Of a stretch of DNA of 64,000 bases, positions 8,505-18,538 are shown piece after piece. The notes beneath the pieces are model-generated. The model was not told where the DNA came from. It did no database searches and was given only the letters and a program-made list of their open reading frames with translations. The DNA lies in the NCBI GenBank assembly GCA_019636235.1, contig JAHBXW010000001.1, forward strand, positions 186,001-250,000. Reading direction: 5' to 3'. Source of the DNA: Planctomyces sp. GTDB lineage: Bacteria > Planctomycetota > Planctomycetia > Planctomycetales > Planctomycetaceae. How positions within the stretch are numbered: position 1 is the stretch's first letter; every line of letters begins with the position of its first letter. A program made the translations under genes and the position numbers.

Positions 8505-11096
8505 ATGTTGAACCCCGATCGATCGAGATGGGCGACAGTCCTGCGCGGGACGCTGATAGCGGCGGCATTCGCCCTGATCGCGTCGTCAGGCCGACTGGCC
8601 GCCGCGCCCCCGGTCGACGTCGAGGCGATCACACGGTACTTCGAAGAACTGCGCGCCCGCCGGCTGCACATCGTCGCGGAACGCTATGCGCTGGACAGGC
8701 TGATCCGTGCCGAAGAGCAATCGATCGAACAGTCGGCGGTCGCCGTGGAGCTGTCGCGCACCTATGCGGCGCATGCGACAATGGCCGAAGGCCCGGAGGA
8801 GGCCGAGTCCCTGTGGCGCCGCGCGGACGGCGTCCTGGGTCCGATCCTGTCGCTGGCTGCCCCCCCGCGCCGTGCGGCGCTCGAGTTTCAACGGGTGCAG
8901 GTGGCTGCGGACCGGGCCCAATGGCTGCGCTGGCTGGCGAACGGCGATCCGGACGACGAACCCGCGCGACTCGCCGCCGGTACGGCACTGGCCGACGCGA
9001 TCCGGAAGTTCTCGGACTGGTCCGCCGGAATCGATCGCCGACGCCGCGATGCCGCCGGTCGACCGCGAACGCCGCTCGAGCCGGGGGAGGCGACGCCCCG
9101 CGAAATCAACGACATGCTGCGCACGTCGGAGATCCGCCAGGCCCTGCTGTCGATTGCGCTCGCCGAGATCGCCGTCGGGACGGAACGGGCCGCTGCGGTC
9201 GTGACGGCCAGCGAGCGATTGAACACCGTCCGCAAATCGACGATCCCGGCCGAATGGGAGCCGACGCTGCTCCTGGCTCGGATTCGCGTCGCCCGGCTGT
9301 CCGGTGACGACGCCGAGTTTGATGCGGGCGTCAGGCTCGCAAAGCAGAAGCCGTTGCCTGCGGACGTCCGCGCCGCCGTTCTCGCGGAGGAGGCGCGACG
9401 ACTCCTGACGAGCCGACGATTCCGCGAAGCGGCCCGCCTGCTGGCCGACGAGAAGCCGGCTCAGGGGCCGATTCCCGATGAACTCCGGGCGCTCAACGTG
9501 GAAGCCATGCTGGGCGCCTGGTCGACGGCCGAGCCGGGCGTGCGCGAGCGGTTGTGGGATTTGGCGACGGCTGAACGCGACAAGACGGGCGGCATCTGGG
9601 GCATTCGCGCCGCGGCGCTGGTGGAGTCGGCAGACGAGACGCGGCGTTACGGGGACCGGGCGGCGCCTGAGGCGCGGCGGGGGCGGTCGCGATACCTCGC
9701 GGGCGACCTGAAAGGCGCGGCTGCACACTACGCGGCGGCCGTCGAACTCGCTCGGGAAGCGGAGCATTCGGAAGCCGTTGTCCCGCTCGCAATGACGCTG
9801 GCCTCGATCCACATTGAAGCGGGGGACGATGTGGCCGCCGTCAAAGCGGCGCGACAGGCCGCCGCAGCCGCGGACAACCCGGCCGATGCCGCTCAGGCAT
9901 CACTTCTGGAAGCGTGGTGCCTGGGGCGGCTCGCCTCCGCTTCCGGGTCCGCTGCGGATCAGGATCGGCATCGACTCGCCCTGGAGTCGCACCTCCAGAA
10001 GCACCCGGACGACCCCACCGCGGCGGACGTCGCCTGGTTGCTCAGCGAAGATCTCGATCGTCGCGACGAGTCGGCGGCGGCCATTGATGTTTTGTTGAGA
10101 ATTCCCAACGGTCATCCGCGGCGCAGCGCGGCCGTCGCGCGAATCGCGGCGTTGTATGAAGCAGGCATCGCCGATGATGCCGGATGGCGTTCCGAACTTC
10201 CCGCGACCGACTGGCGAACCGGAGCCGCAGCGCGCCTGGAGGCGTTCTGGAACGAACTTCCTCTGCCCGCGGCGAAATGGTCCCCGGACGAGGCGTCCTT
10301 CGCCGCATCGTATGGGCGTGTGCTGCTGAGAATCGGCGACGCGAACCAGTCCCGGGCGGATGCGGCGCTCGCGGGTGTGCTGGCGGCGGCTGATGCGGCG
10401 GAACGTTCGAGCGATGGTCCGGTCGATGAGCGCTGGCAGGTACTGGTCGCCCGGACCAGGGCGCTGCGGATCGTGTCGTTGGCCGCACAGGACCGGTTCC
10501 CGGAAGCGGCGGCCCTGCTCGATGTCGTCATGCGGGAGGATTCCGCTGAGCTGCTGGACCTTGTGCAGGCGCTGGACCGCGTCGCGGCGGGGCTGGGCGA
10601 TGAAGGACGCGATCGAATCGGGCAGTTGCAGCTCGCGGCCGTGCGACGCCTTGAGGAGGGGCGAGGCGAGCTGTCCGCGGAGGAGCGACGCGCGCTCGAC
10701 CGCAGTCGTGCGGCCGCGCTGCTGGCGACGGACAAGGCCGTCGAGGCGGCGCAGGCCTACGAACGGCTGCTGGACGAGGATCCGTCCAATGCCGAGTTGA
10801 TTTCGGCGCTGGCGGGCGCTGTCGAGCTGCGGGGACGTCCCGAGGATTTCGCTCAGGCGCGCGTCTGGTGGCAGAAGCTGGAACGAGGGCAGTCGGCCGG
10901 AAGCCGCGAATGGCTGCAGACGCGGCTGCGAATCGCGCGGAGCCTGGCGAACGAGGGCCGCGGGCCGGAAGCCGCGAAATTGATCGCCGTGACACGCCTG
11001 CTGTACCCCGAGCTGGGCGGTCCGCAGTTGCGGCAGGAATACGAAACGCTCGAACGCAGCCTCGAGGCGGCGTCCGAGCGTCCGAGTTCAAAGTGA
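8505..11096 (+). CDS. Exported TPR-type repeat protein, function unknown
   Basis: The 863-residue protein starts with a signal peptide or anchor (about 1-35, hydrophobic TLIAAAFALIASSGRLAAA). The rest is almost wholly alpha-helical, with many paired Ala/Leu/Arg-rich helices in the manner of degenerate tetratricopeptide repeats (for example LAGDLKGAAAHYAAAVELAREAE and AAQAYERLLDEDPSNAELIS). No catalytic motif is visible. TPR solenoids usually scaffold protein complexes, so a periplasmic scaffolding role is likely but inferred. It is divergent from the retropepsin gene across 162 nt and converges on the DUF1080 gene with a 21-nt gap. Confidence 0.75.
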   Translation: MLNPDRSRWATVLRGTLIAAAFALIASSGRLAAAPPVDVEAITRYFEELRARRLHIVAERYALDRLIRAEEQSIEQSAVAVELSRTYAAHATMAEGPEEAESLWRRADGVLGPILSLAAPPRRAALEFQRVQVAADRAQWLRWLANGDPDDEPARLAAGTALADAIRKFSDWSAGIDRRRRDAAGRPRTPLEPGEATPREINDMLRTSEIRQALLSIALAEIAVGTERAAAVVTASERLNTVRKSTIPAEWEPTLLLARIRVARLSGDDAEFDAGVRLAKQKPLPADVRAAVLAEEARRLLTSRRFREAARLLADEKPAQGPIPDELRALNVEAMLGAWSTAEPGVRERLWDLATAERDKTGGIWGIRAAALVESADETRRYGDRAAPEARRGRSRYLAGDLKGAAAHYAAAVELAREAEHSEAVVPLAMTLASIHIEAGDDVAAVKAARQAAAAADNPADAAQASLLEAWCLGRLASASGSAADQDRHRLALESHLQKHPDDPTAADVAWLLSEDLDRRDESAAAIDVLLRIPNGHPRRSAAVARIAALYEAGIADDAGWRSELPATDWRTGAAARLEAFWNELPLPAAKWSPDEASFAASYGRVLLRIGDANQSRADAALAGVLAAADAAERSSDGPVDERWQVLVARTRALRIVSLAAQDRFPEAAALLDVVMREDSAELLDLVQALDRVAAGLGDEGRDRIGQLQLAAVRRLEEGRGELSAEERRALDRSRAAALLATDKAVEAAQAYERLLDEDPSNAELISALAGAVELRGRPEDFAQARVWWQKLERGQSAGSREWLQTRLRIARSLANEGRGPEAAKLIAVTRLLYPELGGPQLRQEYETLERSLEAASERPSSK

Positions 11097-11117
11097 AATC
11101 TGCGCGAATCCGCGCTG

Positions 11118-12446
11118 TCAGGGCAGGCGGCGGATGTCGATCCGACGGAATTGAACGGGATCGCTGTGGCCGGCGAATCCGAAGTGGCCGGACGTGCGAT
11201 CCTTGCCGGGGTGCGGGCGGTTGTCGAGATACTCGTCCACTTCCGCCAGATCGCCGTCGAGAATCACATTGCCGTTGAGTTCGACCTTGATCGTCGAGCC
11301 GCGAACGGTGACTTCCTGGAAATTCCATTCCCCGACCGGCCGAAGATAGCCCCGCGCCGCGGGAATCATGCCGTAGGCGCTGCCGTGTGCCTGACGGGGA
11401 TCCAGCCCTCGATACTGCGGATGCTCGGTGTCCAGCACCTGCAGTTCGCACATCCCGATGTAGGCCGAATCGCCGTCGCCTCCGGGATACCGGATCGCGA
11501 GGCCGTTGTTGCCGGCCGGCGGCAGCTTGAACTGCAGGCGGACGACGAAATCGCCGTATTCGTCCACCGTATACAGCACGCCCCCTTTGCCGGCCTGGCA
11601 GCGAATCGTCTTGTCGACGACTTCGTAGTTGCCGGTCGCTCCCTGCCAGCCGGTCAGGTCCTGCCCGTTGAACAGCGACACGAATCCGCCGCCGCTCTCG
11701 GCCTGCAGGATCTCGTTGGCCTCGTCCGGCGTGAACTCCTTCAGAAAGATGTTCCGCCAGCGGATCTCCCCGCCGTGCGTCTGCAGTTGGATCGCCCCCC
11801 GGGGACGCAACGGCGTTTTGCGGCTGTTGTCCCAGAAGTTCTCCAGGATGGCGTGCTGAACGACCAGTTCCCCGTTCAGCCAGACGCTGGTCCGCGCGCC
11901 GATCTGGCGGATGCGAAAGGTGTTCCACTCGCCAAAGGGCTTGTCCGCCAGGACCAGCGGATCCTTGCCGGGCCTGCCGGCCGAGTTGTTCCACAGGCCG
12001 CCCGAACCGCGGTCGGCGCCGATCGACCACTTGTCGGCCTCCTTGGTCCAGTCCCAGATCTGCACCTGCGGGGCGTACTTGAGGTAGATCCCGCTGTCGG
12101 CGGTGGGGACGGTCTTGTAGTCGATCCAGAACTCGTAATCGCCGTACTCGCGATCGGTCGTGAGGTAGGCGCCATGGCCGTCATTGACGAGTTCGCCGTT
12201 CTCGACGGTCCAGTGCTCACGGGCGTCGGCCGTCCATTCCTCAATCTTCGCCTGCCGGGCCGCGTCGGACATTGCGGCCAGTTCGTCCGGATTGAAGTGC
12301 GGCATCCCATGCCAGCCGGTCAGGTCGTTCCCGTTGAACAGAGCCTGAAACCCGGGGGGCGGATCGGCGGCCCGGGCAGCGGACGAACCGCAGAGCCCGA
12401 CAAGGCAGGCGGCGGAGAGCAGGGCCAGGCGGAATCGTTGAGTCAC
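11118..12446 (-). CDS. Secreted tandem DUF1080 (3-keto-disaccharide hydrolase-type) protein
   Basis: The 442-residue exported protein has a signal peptide (residues 1-27) and two copies of the DUF1080 concanavalin-like fold, at about 30-235 and 240-442. Each copy begins with the signature (FQALFNGNDLTGWHG and FVSLFNGQDLTGWQG), followed by E-x-G-D-(YF)-x strand motifs and a G-(IL)-x-(IL)-(RK)-Y strand. Family members include glycoside-acting 3-keto-disaccharide hydrolases of Bacteroidetes and planctomycetes. The first copy carries an insertion after FNGNDLTGW. The start is GTG at 12446 with GAGGTGA a few bases upstream. It is divergent from the membrane TPR gene over a 351-nt spacer. Confidence 0.85.
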   Translation of the reverse strand: MTQRFRLALLSAACLVGLCGSSAARAADPPPGFQALFNGNDLTGWHGMPHFNPDELAAMSDAARQAKIEEWTADAREHWTVENGELVNDGHGAYLTTDREYGDYEFWIDYKTVPTADSGIYLKYAPQVQIWDWTKEADKWSIGADRGSGGLWNNSAGRPGKDPLVLADKPFGEWNTFRIRQIGARTSVWLNGELVVQHAILENFWDNSRKTPLRPRGAIQLQTHGGEIRWRNIFLKEFTPDEANEILQAESGGGFVSLFNGQDLTGWQGATGNYEVVDKTIRCQAGKGGVLYTVDEYGDFVVRLQFKLPPAGNNGLAIRYPGGDGDSAYIGMCELQVLDTEHPQYRGLDPRQAHGSAYGMIPAARGYLRPVGEWNFQEVTVRGSTIKVELNGNVILDGDLAEVDEYLDNRPHPGKDRTSGHFGFAGHSDPVQFRRIDIRRLP

Positions 12447-12592
12447 GCAGTCACCTCATGCGAACCTTCAGGGCATCAAAATCGACTGATCCGTGATCCT
12501 ACCCGGGGCGACGCATGGATTGAAGCGGGCCGACGCCGCCGGATGCCGCAAACGAGCGGCGACGCCGGCCGGGCTGGAATCCATCGCCGGTG

Positions 12593-12636
12593 CGGGCCTG
12601 GTCCGCCAATGAAACGGGCCTGGTCCGTCAATAAAG
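12593..12636. repeat. Two tandem 22-bp direct repeats upstream of a promoter
   Basis: Copy 1 (12593-12614) and copy 2 (12615-12636) begin CGGGCCTGGTCCG and continue into CAAT-AA; they match at 19 of 22 positions with no spacer. The 22-bp period equals about two helical turns, so a bound regulator would contact the same face twice. The array ends 30 bp before the -35 box at 12667. Confidence 0.75.
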
Positions 12637-12666
12637 TTGTCCGTTCCACTGGCGCGCGGACGCTGC

Positions 12667-12696
12667 TTGACCCTCGAAAAATGCCGCATCTATACT
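12667..12696 (+). promoter_or_regulatory. Sigma-70-like promoter for the TPR-rluA operon
   Basis: A TTGACC box (12667-12672) and a TATACT box (12691-12696) are separated by 18 bp. Each matches 5 of 6 consensus bases. Transcription would start near 12703, about 95 nt before the ATG at 12798. The rest of the 351-nt spacer (12447-12797) holds the tandem repeat and no gene that I can see. Confidence 0.7.
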
Positions 12697-12797
12697 CCGT
12701 GTTTCGCATTTCCGCGCCGTCCTGGGACGTGACGCGGCCAGCGGCGGAATCAGGATGAGTTCCGGCCGCTGAAATTCCTGCATCCTCGGCACGCGAT

Positions 12798-13781
12798 ATG
12801 AAGAGCGAAGAACGGCACCAGCTTGCGCGGAATGACCTCCAGCGGGCGCTGAACAGCGGGTTCGATCGGATCGAGCCGTACACGAATCACATTCTCGGCG
12901 CGGTGCTCGTGGGCACGCTCATTCTCGTGGGCGCGATCCTCTGGATGCGGACCAGCGAATCGAGTCAGGACGAGGGCTGGACGCAGATGATGGCCGCGCA
13001 AAGCGCGGACGATCTGCGGAACGTCGCCGCGGACTTCCCGACGTCATCGGCCGCTCCCTGGGCGACGCTGCAGGCCGCGCGGCTGTACTACAATCGGGCC
13101 GTCGAAGCCTCGTTGACGAATCGCGCCGCCAGCGATGAGGACCTGTTGCAGGCCAAGGAGCTGTTTCAGGAACTGCTGCAGAAGCAGGTTGTCGCGGAGA
13201 TCCGCGAAGGCGCGCTCGACGGGCTGGCCAGGACGCTGGAAGCGTCGTCCTCGGGCGACGAGAGCGAAGCCATTCGAACCTACGAGACGCTGATCGATGA
13301 GTTCCCGGACTCGCGCTTCGCCGAGTATGCCAGGCATCGCGTCGACGTGCTCAAGCAGCCGACGACATCGCAGTTTTACGCCTGGTTCCGCAAGCAGAAC
13401 CCCAAGCCGCTGGACCGGCCGCTGCCGCAGGATGGCGCGGGCACGCCTCCGCTGCCGTCGTTTGGCGGCCCGGACGGATTGGGCGGACACTCGCTTGAGG
13501 ACCTGTTGAATCGCGGCACAACGGATTCCCCCATCACACTGCCGGACCTCGGGGAACTGCCGCCGATCGACGCCGATCCGGCGACGCCACCGGACGGCGA
13601 TTCTCCGCTCCCCGCAGCGGATGAAACGGCGCCGGCCGTTGACCCGCAATCGCCGGCCGAATCGCCCGCCGAAACTCCGGCCGTTCCAGACTCTGGCGAG
13701 CAGCCCGAGGTCCCCGCTGCGGAGGCTGACGCCCAAGCGCCGCGGACGGAAACCGAGACGCCCCCGACGGAGTCGCCGTGA
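12798..13781 (+). CDS. Membrane-anchored TPR-like protein (YfgM-type layout)
   Basis: The 327-residue protein has a short cytoplasmic N-terminus, one transmembrane helix at about 31-50 (HILGAVLVGTLILVGAILWM) and a helical-repeat domain at about 60-190 with TPR-like pairs (ARLYYNRAVEASL, AIRTYETLIDEFPDSRFAEYA). The C-terminal 110 residues are Pro/Ala/Glu-rich and probably disordered. The layout resembles the YfgM/TPR_21 family of membrane-anchored TPR proteins that assist envelope protein biogenesis, though similarity by eye is only architectural. It is the first gene behind the promoter at 12667 and is translationally coupled to the pseudouridine synthase (GTGA overlap). Confidence 0.75.
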   Translation: MKSEERHQLARNDLQRALNSGFDRIEPYTNHILGAVLVGTLILVGAILWMRTSESSQDEGWTQMMAAQSADDLRNVAADFPTSSAAPWATLQAARLYYNRAVEASLTNRAASDEDLLQAKELFQELLQKQVVAEIREGALDGLARTLEASSSGDESEAIRTYETLIDEFPDSRFAEYARHRVDVLKQPTTSQFYAWFRKQNPKPLDRPLPQDGAGTPPLPSFGGPDGLGGHSLEDLLNRGTTDSPITLPDLGELPPIDADPATPPDGDSPLPAADETAPAVDPQSPAESPAETPAVPDSGEQPEVPAAEADAQAPRTETETPPTESP

Positions 13782-14794
13782 CGGATCCGGCAGGCGACCC
13801 GGGAAGTCCGCCCGACCTGTCGGCGGCGCCTGTCGTGCTGACGGTCGAGGCGCGGGCGCACGGCTGGCGGCTGGATCACTACCTGTCGCGATTGTATCCG
13901 AACTACAGCCGCGCGCTGTTTCAGCGCGCCATCTCGGAAGGCGCGGTGCTCCTCAACGGGCTGCCCGCCAAGGCGTCCAAGCGGCTCCGCGTTAACGACC
14001 GGCTCAGCGTCCAGTTGCCCGCGCAGCCGGACAGCCATCTGCAGCCCGAGGCGATCCCGCTCGAGGTGCTGTTCGAGGATGCGCATCTGGCCGTCATCAA
14101 CAAACCGGCCGACATGGTCACGCACCCCGGAAAGGCGACGTTCAAGGGGACGCTGGCGGCGGCGCTGCAGCACCACTTCGATTCGCTGAGCGACGTCGCC
14201 GGCCAGCTTCGCCCCGGCGTCGTGCATCGTCTGGACCGCGACACCACGGGCGTAATCGTCGTCGCCAAGGACAACCAGGTGCATCACCGCCTCAGCCGGC
14301 AATTCGAGCGGCGCGAGGTGCAGAAGGAATACCACGCGATCGTCCGCGGCGAAGTGGAACCGGAAACCGGCGTCATTCAGACGTGGATGAAGGTCCATCC
14401 CCGCATGCACGAGCGGATGATCGTCTGCGAGCAGGAGGACAAGGCCCGTGAGGCCGTCACCACATTCCATGTGCAGAAACGGTTTCGGGGATTCACGCTG
14501 ATGCGGCTGCTGCCGCGGACGGGAAGGACGCACCAGTTGCGGCTGCACATGCGGCACCTGCGGCATCCGATCGTCGCCGACAAGCTGTACGGCGGCAGTG
14601 CGCATTTGATGTTGTCGGAGGTGAATCCGGAGAAGGCGGGAAGTCCGACGATGCTGATCGCGCGGCAGGCGCTGCACGCCTATCGGCTGGCGTTCCGACA
14701 TCCCGCGACGGAAGAGCCGATGGAATTCATCGCCCCTCTGCCGGAAGACATGTCTCTGACGCTGGCGGCGCTGCGGCAGTTTCGCGCACGATAG
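13778..14794 (+). CDS. RluA-family 23S rRNA pseudouridine synthase (RluD-like)
   Basis: The 338-residue enzyme isomerises uridine to pseudouridine in RNA. An S4 RNA-binding domain lies at about 28-90 (WRLDHYLSRL...RALFQRAI), and the catalytic domain at about 100-320 carries the signature HRLDRDTTG with the nucleophile Asp153. The later motif GRTHQLRLHMRHLRHPI fits RluA/RluC/RluD enzymes. The S4 domain and length favour RluD or RluC; I cannot fix the target uridines. The start is GTG at 13778, overlapping the TGA of the preceding gene (GTGA), so translation is coupled. Confidence 0.92.
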   Translation: MTDPAGDPGSPPDLSAAPVVLTVEARAHGWRLDHYLSRLYPNYSRALFQRAISEGAVLLNGLPAKASKRLRVNDRLSVQLPAQPDSHLQPEAIPLEVLFEDAHLAVINKPADMVTHPGKATFKGTLAAALQHHFDSLSDVAGQLRPGVVHRLDRDTTGVIVVAKDNQVHHRLSRQFERREVQKEYHAIVRGEVEPETGVIQTWMKVHPRMHERMIVCEQEDKAREAVTTFHVQKRFRGFTLMRLLPRTGRTHQLRLHMRHLRHPIVADKLYGGSAHLMLSEVNPEKAGSPTMLIARQALHAYRLAFRHPATEEPMEFIAPLPEDMSLTLAALRQFRAR

Positions 14795-14853
14795 GGCGCT
14801 TGGGCCGGCGCCGCCCCGGCCCGTCACCTGGCATTCGTTTTTTTGCACCGCTC

Positions 14854-15729
14854 ATGAAACTCGCCAAAGTCCGACTCGCCGACGGCTCGCGCCGCGTCGC
14901 GATTGTTGAAAACGATTCGCTGCAGTTGCTGGACTTCACGCAACTGGAGAACGTGCGCACCCTGGCCGACGTGCTGCACGCCAAGGACCCGGCGAATCTG
15001 GCGAAGTTCCTGGCGGATCCGCAGGCGACGCCGATCCCGGAGTCCGCCGCGGCGTACGTGGCGCCGATCGACTTCCAGGAGGTGTGGGCGGCGGGCGTGA
15101 CCTACAAACGCAGCCAGATCGCGCGCATGGAGGAGTCGAAGTCGGGCGCGTCGCATTACGACAAAGTGTATTCCGCGCCCCGCCCGGAGCTGTTCTTCAA
15201 GGCCTCGCCCAACCGCGTCTCCGGACCGGGCGAACCGGTCCGCGTGCGGGCGGACAGCGACTGGTCCGTGCCCGAGCCGGAATTCACGCTGGTGCTCAGC
15301 CCCGACATGCGGATCGTGGGCTACACGATCGGCAATGACATGTCGGCCCGGGACATCGAAGGGGAGAATCCGCTGTACCTGCCGCAGGCCAAGGTCTACC
15401 GGCAGTGCTGCGCGCTCGGCCCGGTGATTCGACTGGCGACCGAGCCTCTGGACCTCGCGGCCACCACGATCGAACTGAAGATTCGCCGGAAGGGGAACAC
15501 GGCGTTCCAGGGTTCGACGTCGCTGGCCCAGTTGAACCGGGAACTGCCGGACATCGCCGGCTGGCTGGCCAAAGAGGACGAATTTCCGAACGGCGCGTTT
15601 CTGCTGACCGGGACAGGCATCGTCCCCCCCGACGACTTCACGCTTGAGGATGGAGACGAAGCGTCGATCAGCATCGCCGGGATCGGCACGCTGACGAATC
15701 CGGTCGTCAAAGGGCCGCGGTCGACGTGA
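14854..15729 (+). CDS. Fumarylacetoacetate hydrolase (FAH) family protein
   Basis: The 291-residue protein has the FAH/2-keto-3-deoxy-acid dehydratase fold. Visible motifs are the VWAAGVTYKRS segment, the Mg-binding acidic motif around VPEPEFTLVL (Glu-x-Glu), and NDMSARDIEGENPLYLPQAK. The NDMSARD-type motif with 'LPQAKVY' resembles the 2-dehydro-3-deoxy-sugar-acid dehydratase subgroup, suggesting pentose or sugar-acid catabolism, but other FAH members cleave C-C bonds in aromatic catabolism. The ATG at 14854 is chosen because the N-terminus MKLAKVRLADG is typical; a TTG at 14800 would add an Arg/Pro-rich leader. It lies 59 nt after rluA on the same strand. Confidence 0.83.
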   Translation: MKLAKVRLADGSRRVAIVENDSLQLLDFTQLENVRTLADVLHAKDPANLAKFLADPQATPIPESAAAYVAPIDFQEVWAAGVTYKRSQIARMEESKSGASHYDKVYSAPRPELFFKASPNRVSGPGEPVRVRADSDWSVPEPEFTLVLSPDMRIVGYTIGNDMSARDIEGENPLYLPQAKVYRQCCALGPVIRLATEPLDLAATTIELKIRRKGNTAFQGSTSLAQLNRELPDIAGWLAKEDEFPNGAFLLTGTGIVPPDDFTLEDGDEASISIAGIGTLTNPVVKGPRST

Positions 15730-15782
15730 TGCCGAGGCGGGCCGCCGGCGCGTGACGGCCCGGATCCGCAGCCGCCGGCCGT

Positions 15783-18524
15783 TCAGGGGGCGGGGGCCGC
15801 GGACGTGCACTGAACGTCGCGGCTGACGCGCACCAGCCGTTCGTCGGGCCGGTCCTCGATCGAAAATCCCAGCTTCGCGCAGACCTGCAGCATGCGGGCG
15901 TTGGTCGGCAGGATGTATCCGACGACGCGCTGCACGCCCTCCTCGGCGGCCACGTCCAGCAGATGTGCCAGCAGTCGTCGGCCGATCCCACGCTTCTGCC
16001 ACGCGTCCGCGACGATCAGTGCGAATTCCGCAACCGGCGCGCGATGCGCGCGGCTCAGGCGGCCGACCGCCACAATCTCGTGGGCCCCCTCCGGCTGGAC
16101 GATCATCGCCAGCTCGGCGTCGAAGTCGCTGTAGCAGACTCGAATCAGCCGTCGGTGATCGGTGCGGTGCGCCACGTTCGTCAGTGCGAAATACCGGTTG
16201 TGAACGCTGTCTTCGGAGAGCGCTTCATGAAACCGGATCATCAGGGGTTCGTCCTCCAGACGGATCGGACGGAACGTGACGCGGACGCCTTCCGGCAACT
16301 CGACTGAGCGCACGTATTGGATCGGGTAGGGACGAATGGCCGGCACGGGAATGTGGTGCACAGGACGGTCCTGCGGGTGCAGGACGATTCGCGCATCGAG
16401 GGCGATGATCCGCTCGGCCGAGGCCCGCAGGGGGTTGATGTCGCATTCCTGAATCAGCGGCTGCTCGATCGCCAGTTCGCTGAACGTGGCGACGATCTGT
16501 TCGAGCCGCGGCAGGTCGACGGGGGGCCGGCCGCGCACGCCTTTCAGCGCCGTGTCGATCTTAGTCCGTTCCATCAACCGCCGTGCCAGCGTCGTGTTCA
16601 GCGGCGGCAGGCCGACGGCGGAATCGCGATAGACCTCGACGAGCACGCCGCCGCTGCCGAACAGAATCACGGGGCCGAACTGCGGGTCCAGCGAACTGCC
16701 GAGAATGATCTCGTAGCCGTCCGCGGAGATCATCGGCTGGACGGTCACTCCGGCGAAGGCGTCCGCCGGGCCGTGAGCGGCAACCGCGCGGGCGATCTCA
16801 TTGAACGCGGAACGGACATCTTCGTCGGACGACAGGTTCAGCCGCACGCCGCCAATGTCGGTCTTGTGGGTGATCGAAAACGAATGCAGTTTGACGACGA
16901 CCGGAAACCCGAGCTGGCGGGCCGCGGCGACGGCTTCGTCGGCGGTCGTGGCGATCTCCGTGGGAGTGGTCGGAATGCCGTAGGCTTTGAGCACCTCCTT
17001 GGCTTCGTATTCCGTCAGCAACGTGCGGCCGACCTCCCGCGCCTGAGCGATAACCTGTCCCGCCGCCTGAATGCGGTTCCGGACGGTCTGTGGGTCGCTG
17101 GCCCGCGCAGGGGTCTCGTAAAGGTTGTTCAGCTGTTCGGAGTACTTCCACAGATGATTGAAGATTCGCGCGGCCGTGTCCGGATAGGAGAACGTCGGAA
17201 TGGACGCCGCGTTCAGGAGTTCGTTCGCGGCCGCGACGGCCGGCCCGCCCATCCAACTGGTGAACAGGGGCTTGTTCCGGGGTCGCGACAGGTCGCAAAG
17301 TTTGGCCGCGGTCCCGTCGGCGTCGGTCATGTCCTGCGGCGTCAGAATCACGAGCAGGCCGTCCGTCTCCGGATCGGCGGCGACGATTTCCAGAGTCTTC
17401 GCATAGCGGTCGGCGTCCGCGTCCCCGAGCACGTCGATCGGGTTGGCGCGGCTCCAGTGCGGCGGCAGCAGCTCGTTGAGCGCGGTCCGCGTGGCATCCG
17501 ACAGGGGCGCCAACTGGCCGCCGCCCTGCACGAGCGCATCGGTCGCGAGGACACCCGGGCCGCCGGCGTTGGTGACGATCGTCAGGCGCCTGCCGGCGGG
17601 ACGGGGCTGCTTCGACAGGAATTCCGCGACGAGGAACAGTTCGGCGATCTGATCGACGCGGAGCACTCCGACGCGGCGCAGGGCCGCATCGAACACGACG
17701 TCGCTGCCCGCCAGCGAGCCGGTGTGCGACGCCGCCGCCTGAGACGCCTCGGCCGTCCGGCCCCCCTTGATGACGACAATCGGCTTGGACAACGCGACCT
17801 CGCGGGCCGCCGACAGGAACGACCGCGCATTGCCGACGCTTTCCATGTACAGCAGCAGGCTGTCGGTCTCCGGATCGCGACCGTAGTAGTCGATGAGGTC
17901 CGCCCAGCCGATGTCCAGCATCGAGCCGACGGAGACGAACGCGCTGAAGCCCACGTTCTCGTTCTGACTCCAGTCGAGAATCGCCGTGCACAGCGCTCCG
18001 CTCTGGCTGAGGAACGCCATCCGTCCGCGCTTCGCCATGCCGTGGGCGAAGGTCGCGTTGACGTTGGACACGGGGTTCATCACGCCCAGGCAGTTGGGGC
18101 CGATGATCCGCATGCCGAACTTTCGTGCCGCGGACAGGCTGCGGGTTTCGAGTTCCGCGCCGGCTTCGCCAAGTTCCTTGAAGCCCGCCGAGATGATGAT
18201 GGCGCCGGGGATGCCGCGCGCGCCGCACTGCTCGACGATCCCCGGGACCGCCGCCGCGGGCGTCACAATGACTGCCAGGTCGGGCGTTTCCGGCAGAACG
18301 GCGACCTCCGGAAAGGCCGTCTGACCGAGGACGGACGGGCGTTTGAGATTGACCGGATAGACGCGGTCCGTCGGACCGTTGGCCAGCAGATTGGCGAGGA
18401 CGGTGCGTCCCACGCTCCCGGGCTGTTCGCTGGCGCCGATGACGGCGATCGACCGAGGGAAGAAGATCGCATCGAGCGGATCGCGGCGGCGGCCCGCGGC
18501 GATCGAACCGGAGGAGACAGGCAT
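15783..18524 (-). CDS. ADP-forming acyl-CoA synthetase fused to a GNAT acetyltransferase
   Basis: The protein of about 913 residues joins three parts. An NDP-forming acyl/acetyl-CoA synthetase alpha-type region includes CoA-binding [13 protein letters not shown] near residue 30, PNCLGVMNP and the phosphohistidine segment [12 protein letters not shown]. An ATP-grasp beta-type domain lies at about 480-700 ([31 protein letters not shown]). A C-terminal GNAT domain lies at about 740-905 ([15 protein letters not shown]). It could interconvert acetyl-CoA and acetate while making ATP, or act as a Pat-like lysine acetyltransferase. The synthetase part looks intact. The ATG at 18524 is used; a TTG at 18542 overlaps the TGA of the upstream phosphofructokinase and would couple translation. 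Confidence 0.85.
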   Translation of the reverse strand: MPVSSGSIAAGRRRDPLDAIFFPRSIAVIGASEQPGSVGRTVLANLLANGPTDRVYPVNLKRPSVLGQTAFPEVAVLPETPDLAVIVTPAAAVPGIVEQCGARGIPGAIIISAGFKELGEAGAELETRSLSAARKFGMRIIGPNCLGVMNPVSNVNATFAHGMAKRGRMAFLSQSGALCTAILDWSQNENVGFSAFVSVGSMLDIGWADLIDYYGRDPETDSLLLYMESVGNARSFLSAAREVALSKPIVVIKGGRTAEASQAAASHTGSLAGSDVVFDAALRRVGVLRVDQIAELFLVAEFLSKQPRPAGRRLTIVTNAGGPGVLATDALVQGGGQLAPLSDATRTALNELLPPHWSRANPIDVLGDADADRYAKTLEIVAADPETDGLLVILTPQDMTDADGTAAKLCDLSRPRNKPLFTSWMGGPAVAAANELLNAASIPTFSYPDTAARIFNHLWKYSEQLNNLYETPARASDPQTVRNRIQAAGQVIAQAREVGRTLLTEYEAKEVLKAYGIPTTPTEIATTADEAVAAARQLGFPVVVKLHSFSITHKTDIGGVRLNLSSDEDVRSAFNEIARAVAAHGPADAFAGVTVQPMISADGYEIILGSSLDPQFGPVILFGSGGVLVEVYRDSAVGLPPLNTTLARRLMERTKIDTALKGVRGRPPVDLPRLEQIVATFSELAIEQPLIQECDINPLRASAERIIALDARIVLHPQDRPVHHIPVPAIRPYPIQYVRSVELPEGVRVTFRPIRLEDEPLMIRFHEALSEDSVHNRYFALTNVAHRTDHRRLIRVCYSDFDAELAMIVQPEGAHEIVAVGRLSRAHRAPVAEFALIVADAWQKRGIGRRLLAHLLDVAAEEGVQRVVGYILPTNARMLQVCAKLGFSIEDRPDERLVRVSRDVQCTSAAPAP

Positions 18525-18538
18525 GGCGTGAAGGGGAG

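Noticed and set aside
14802-14844. Hairpin (GGGCCGG/CCGGCCC) followed by a seven-T run, a possible terminator between rluA and the FAH gene
   Set aside because: The T-run begins 15 nt after the stem, too far for an intrinsic terminator.
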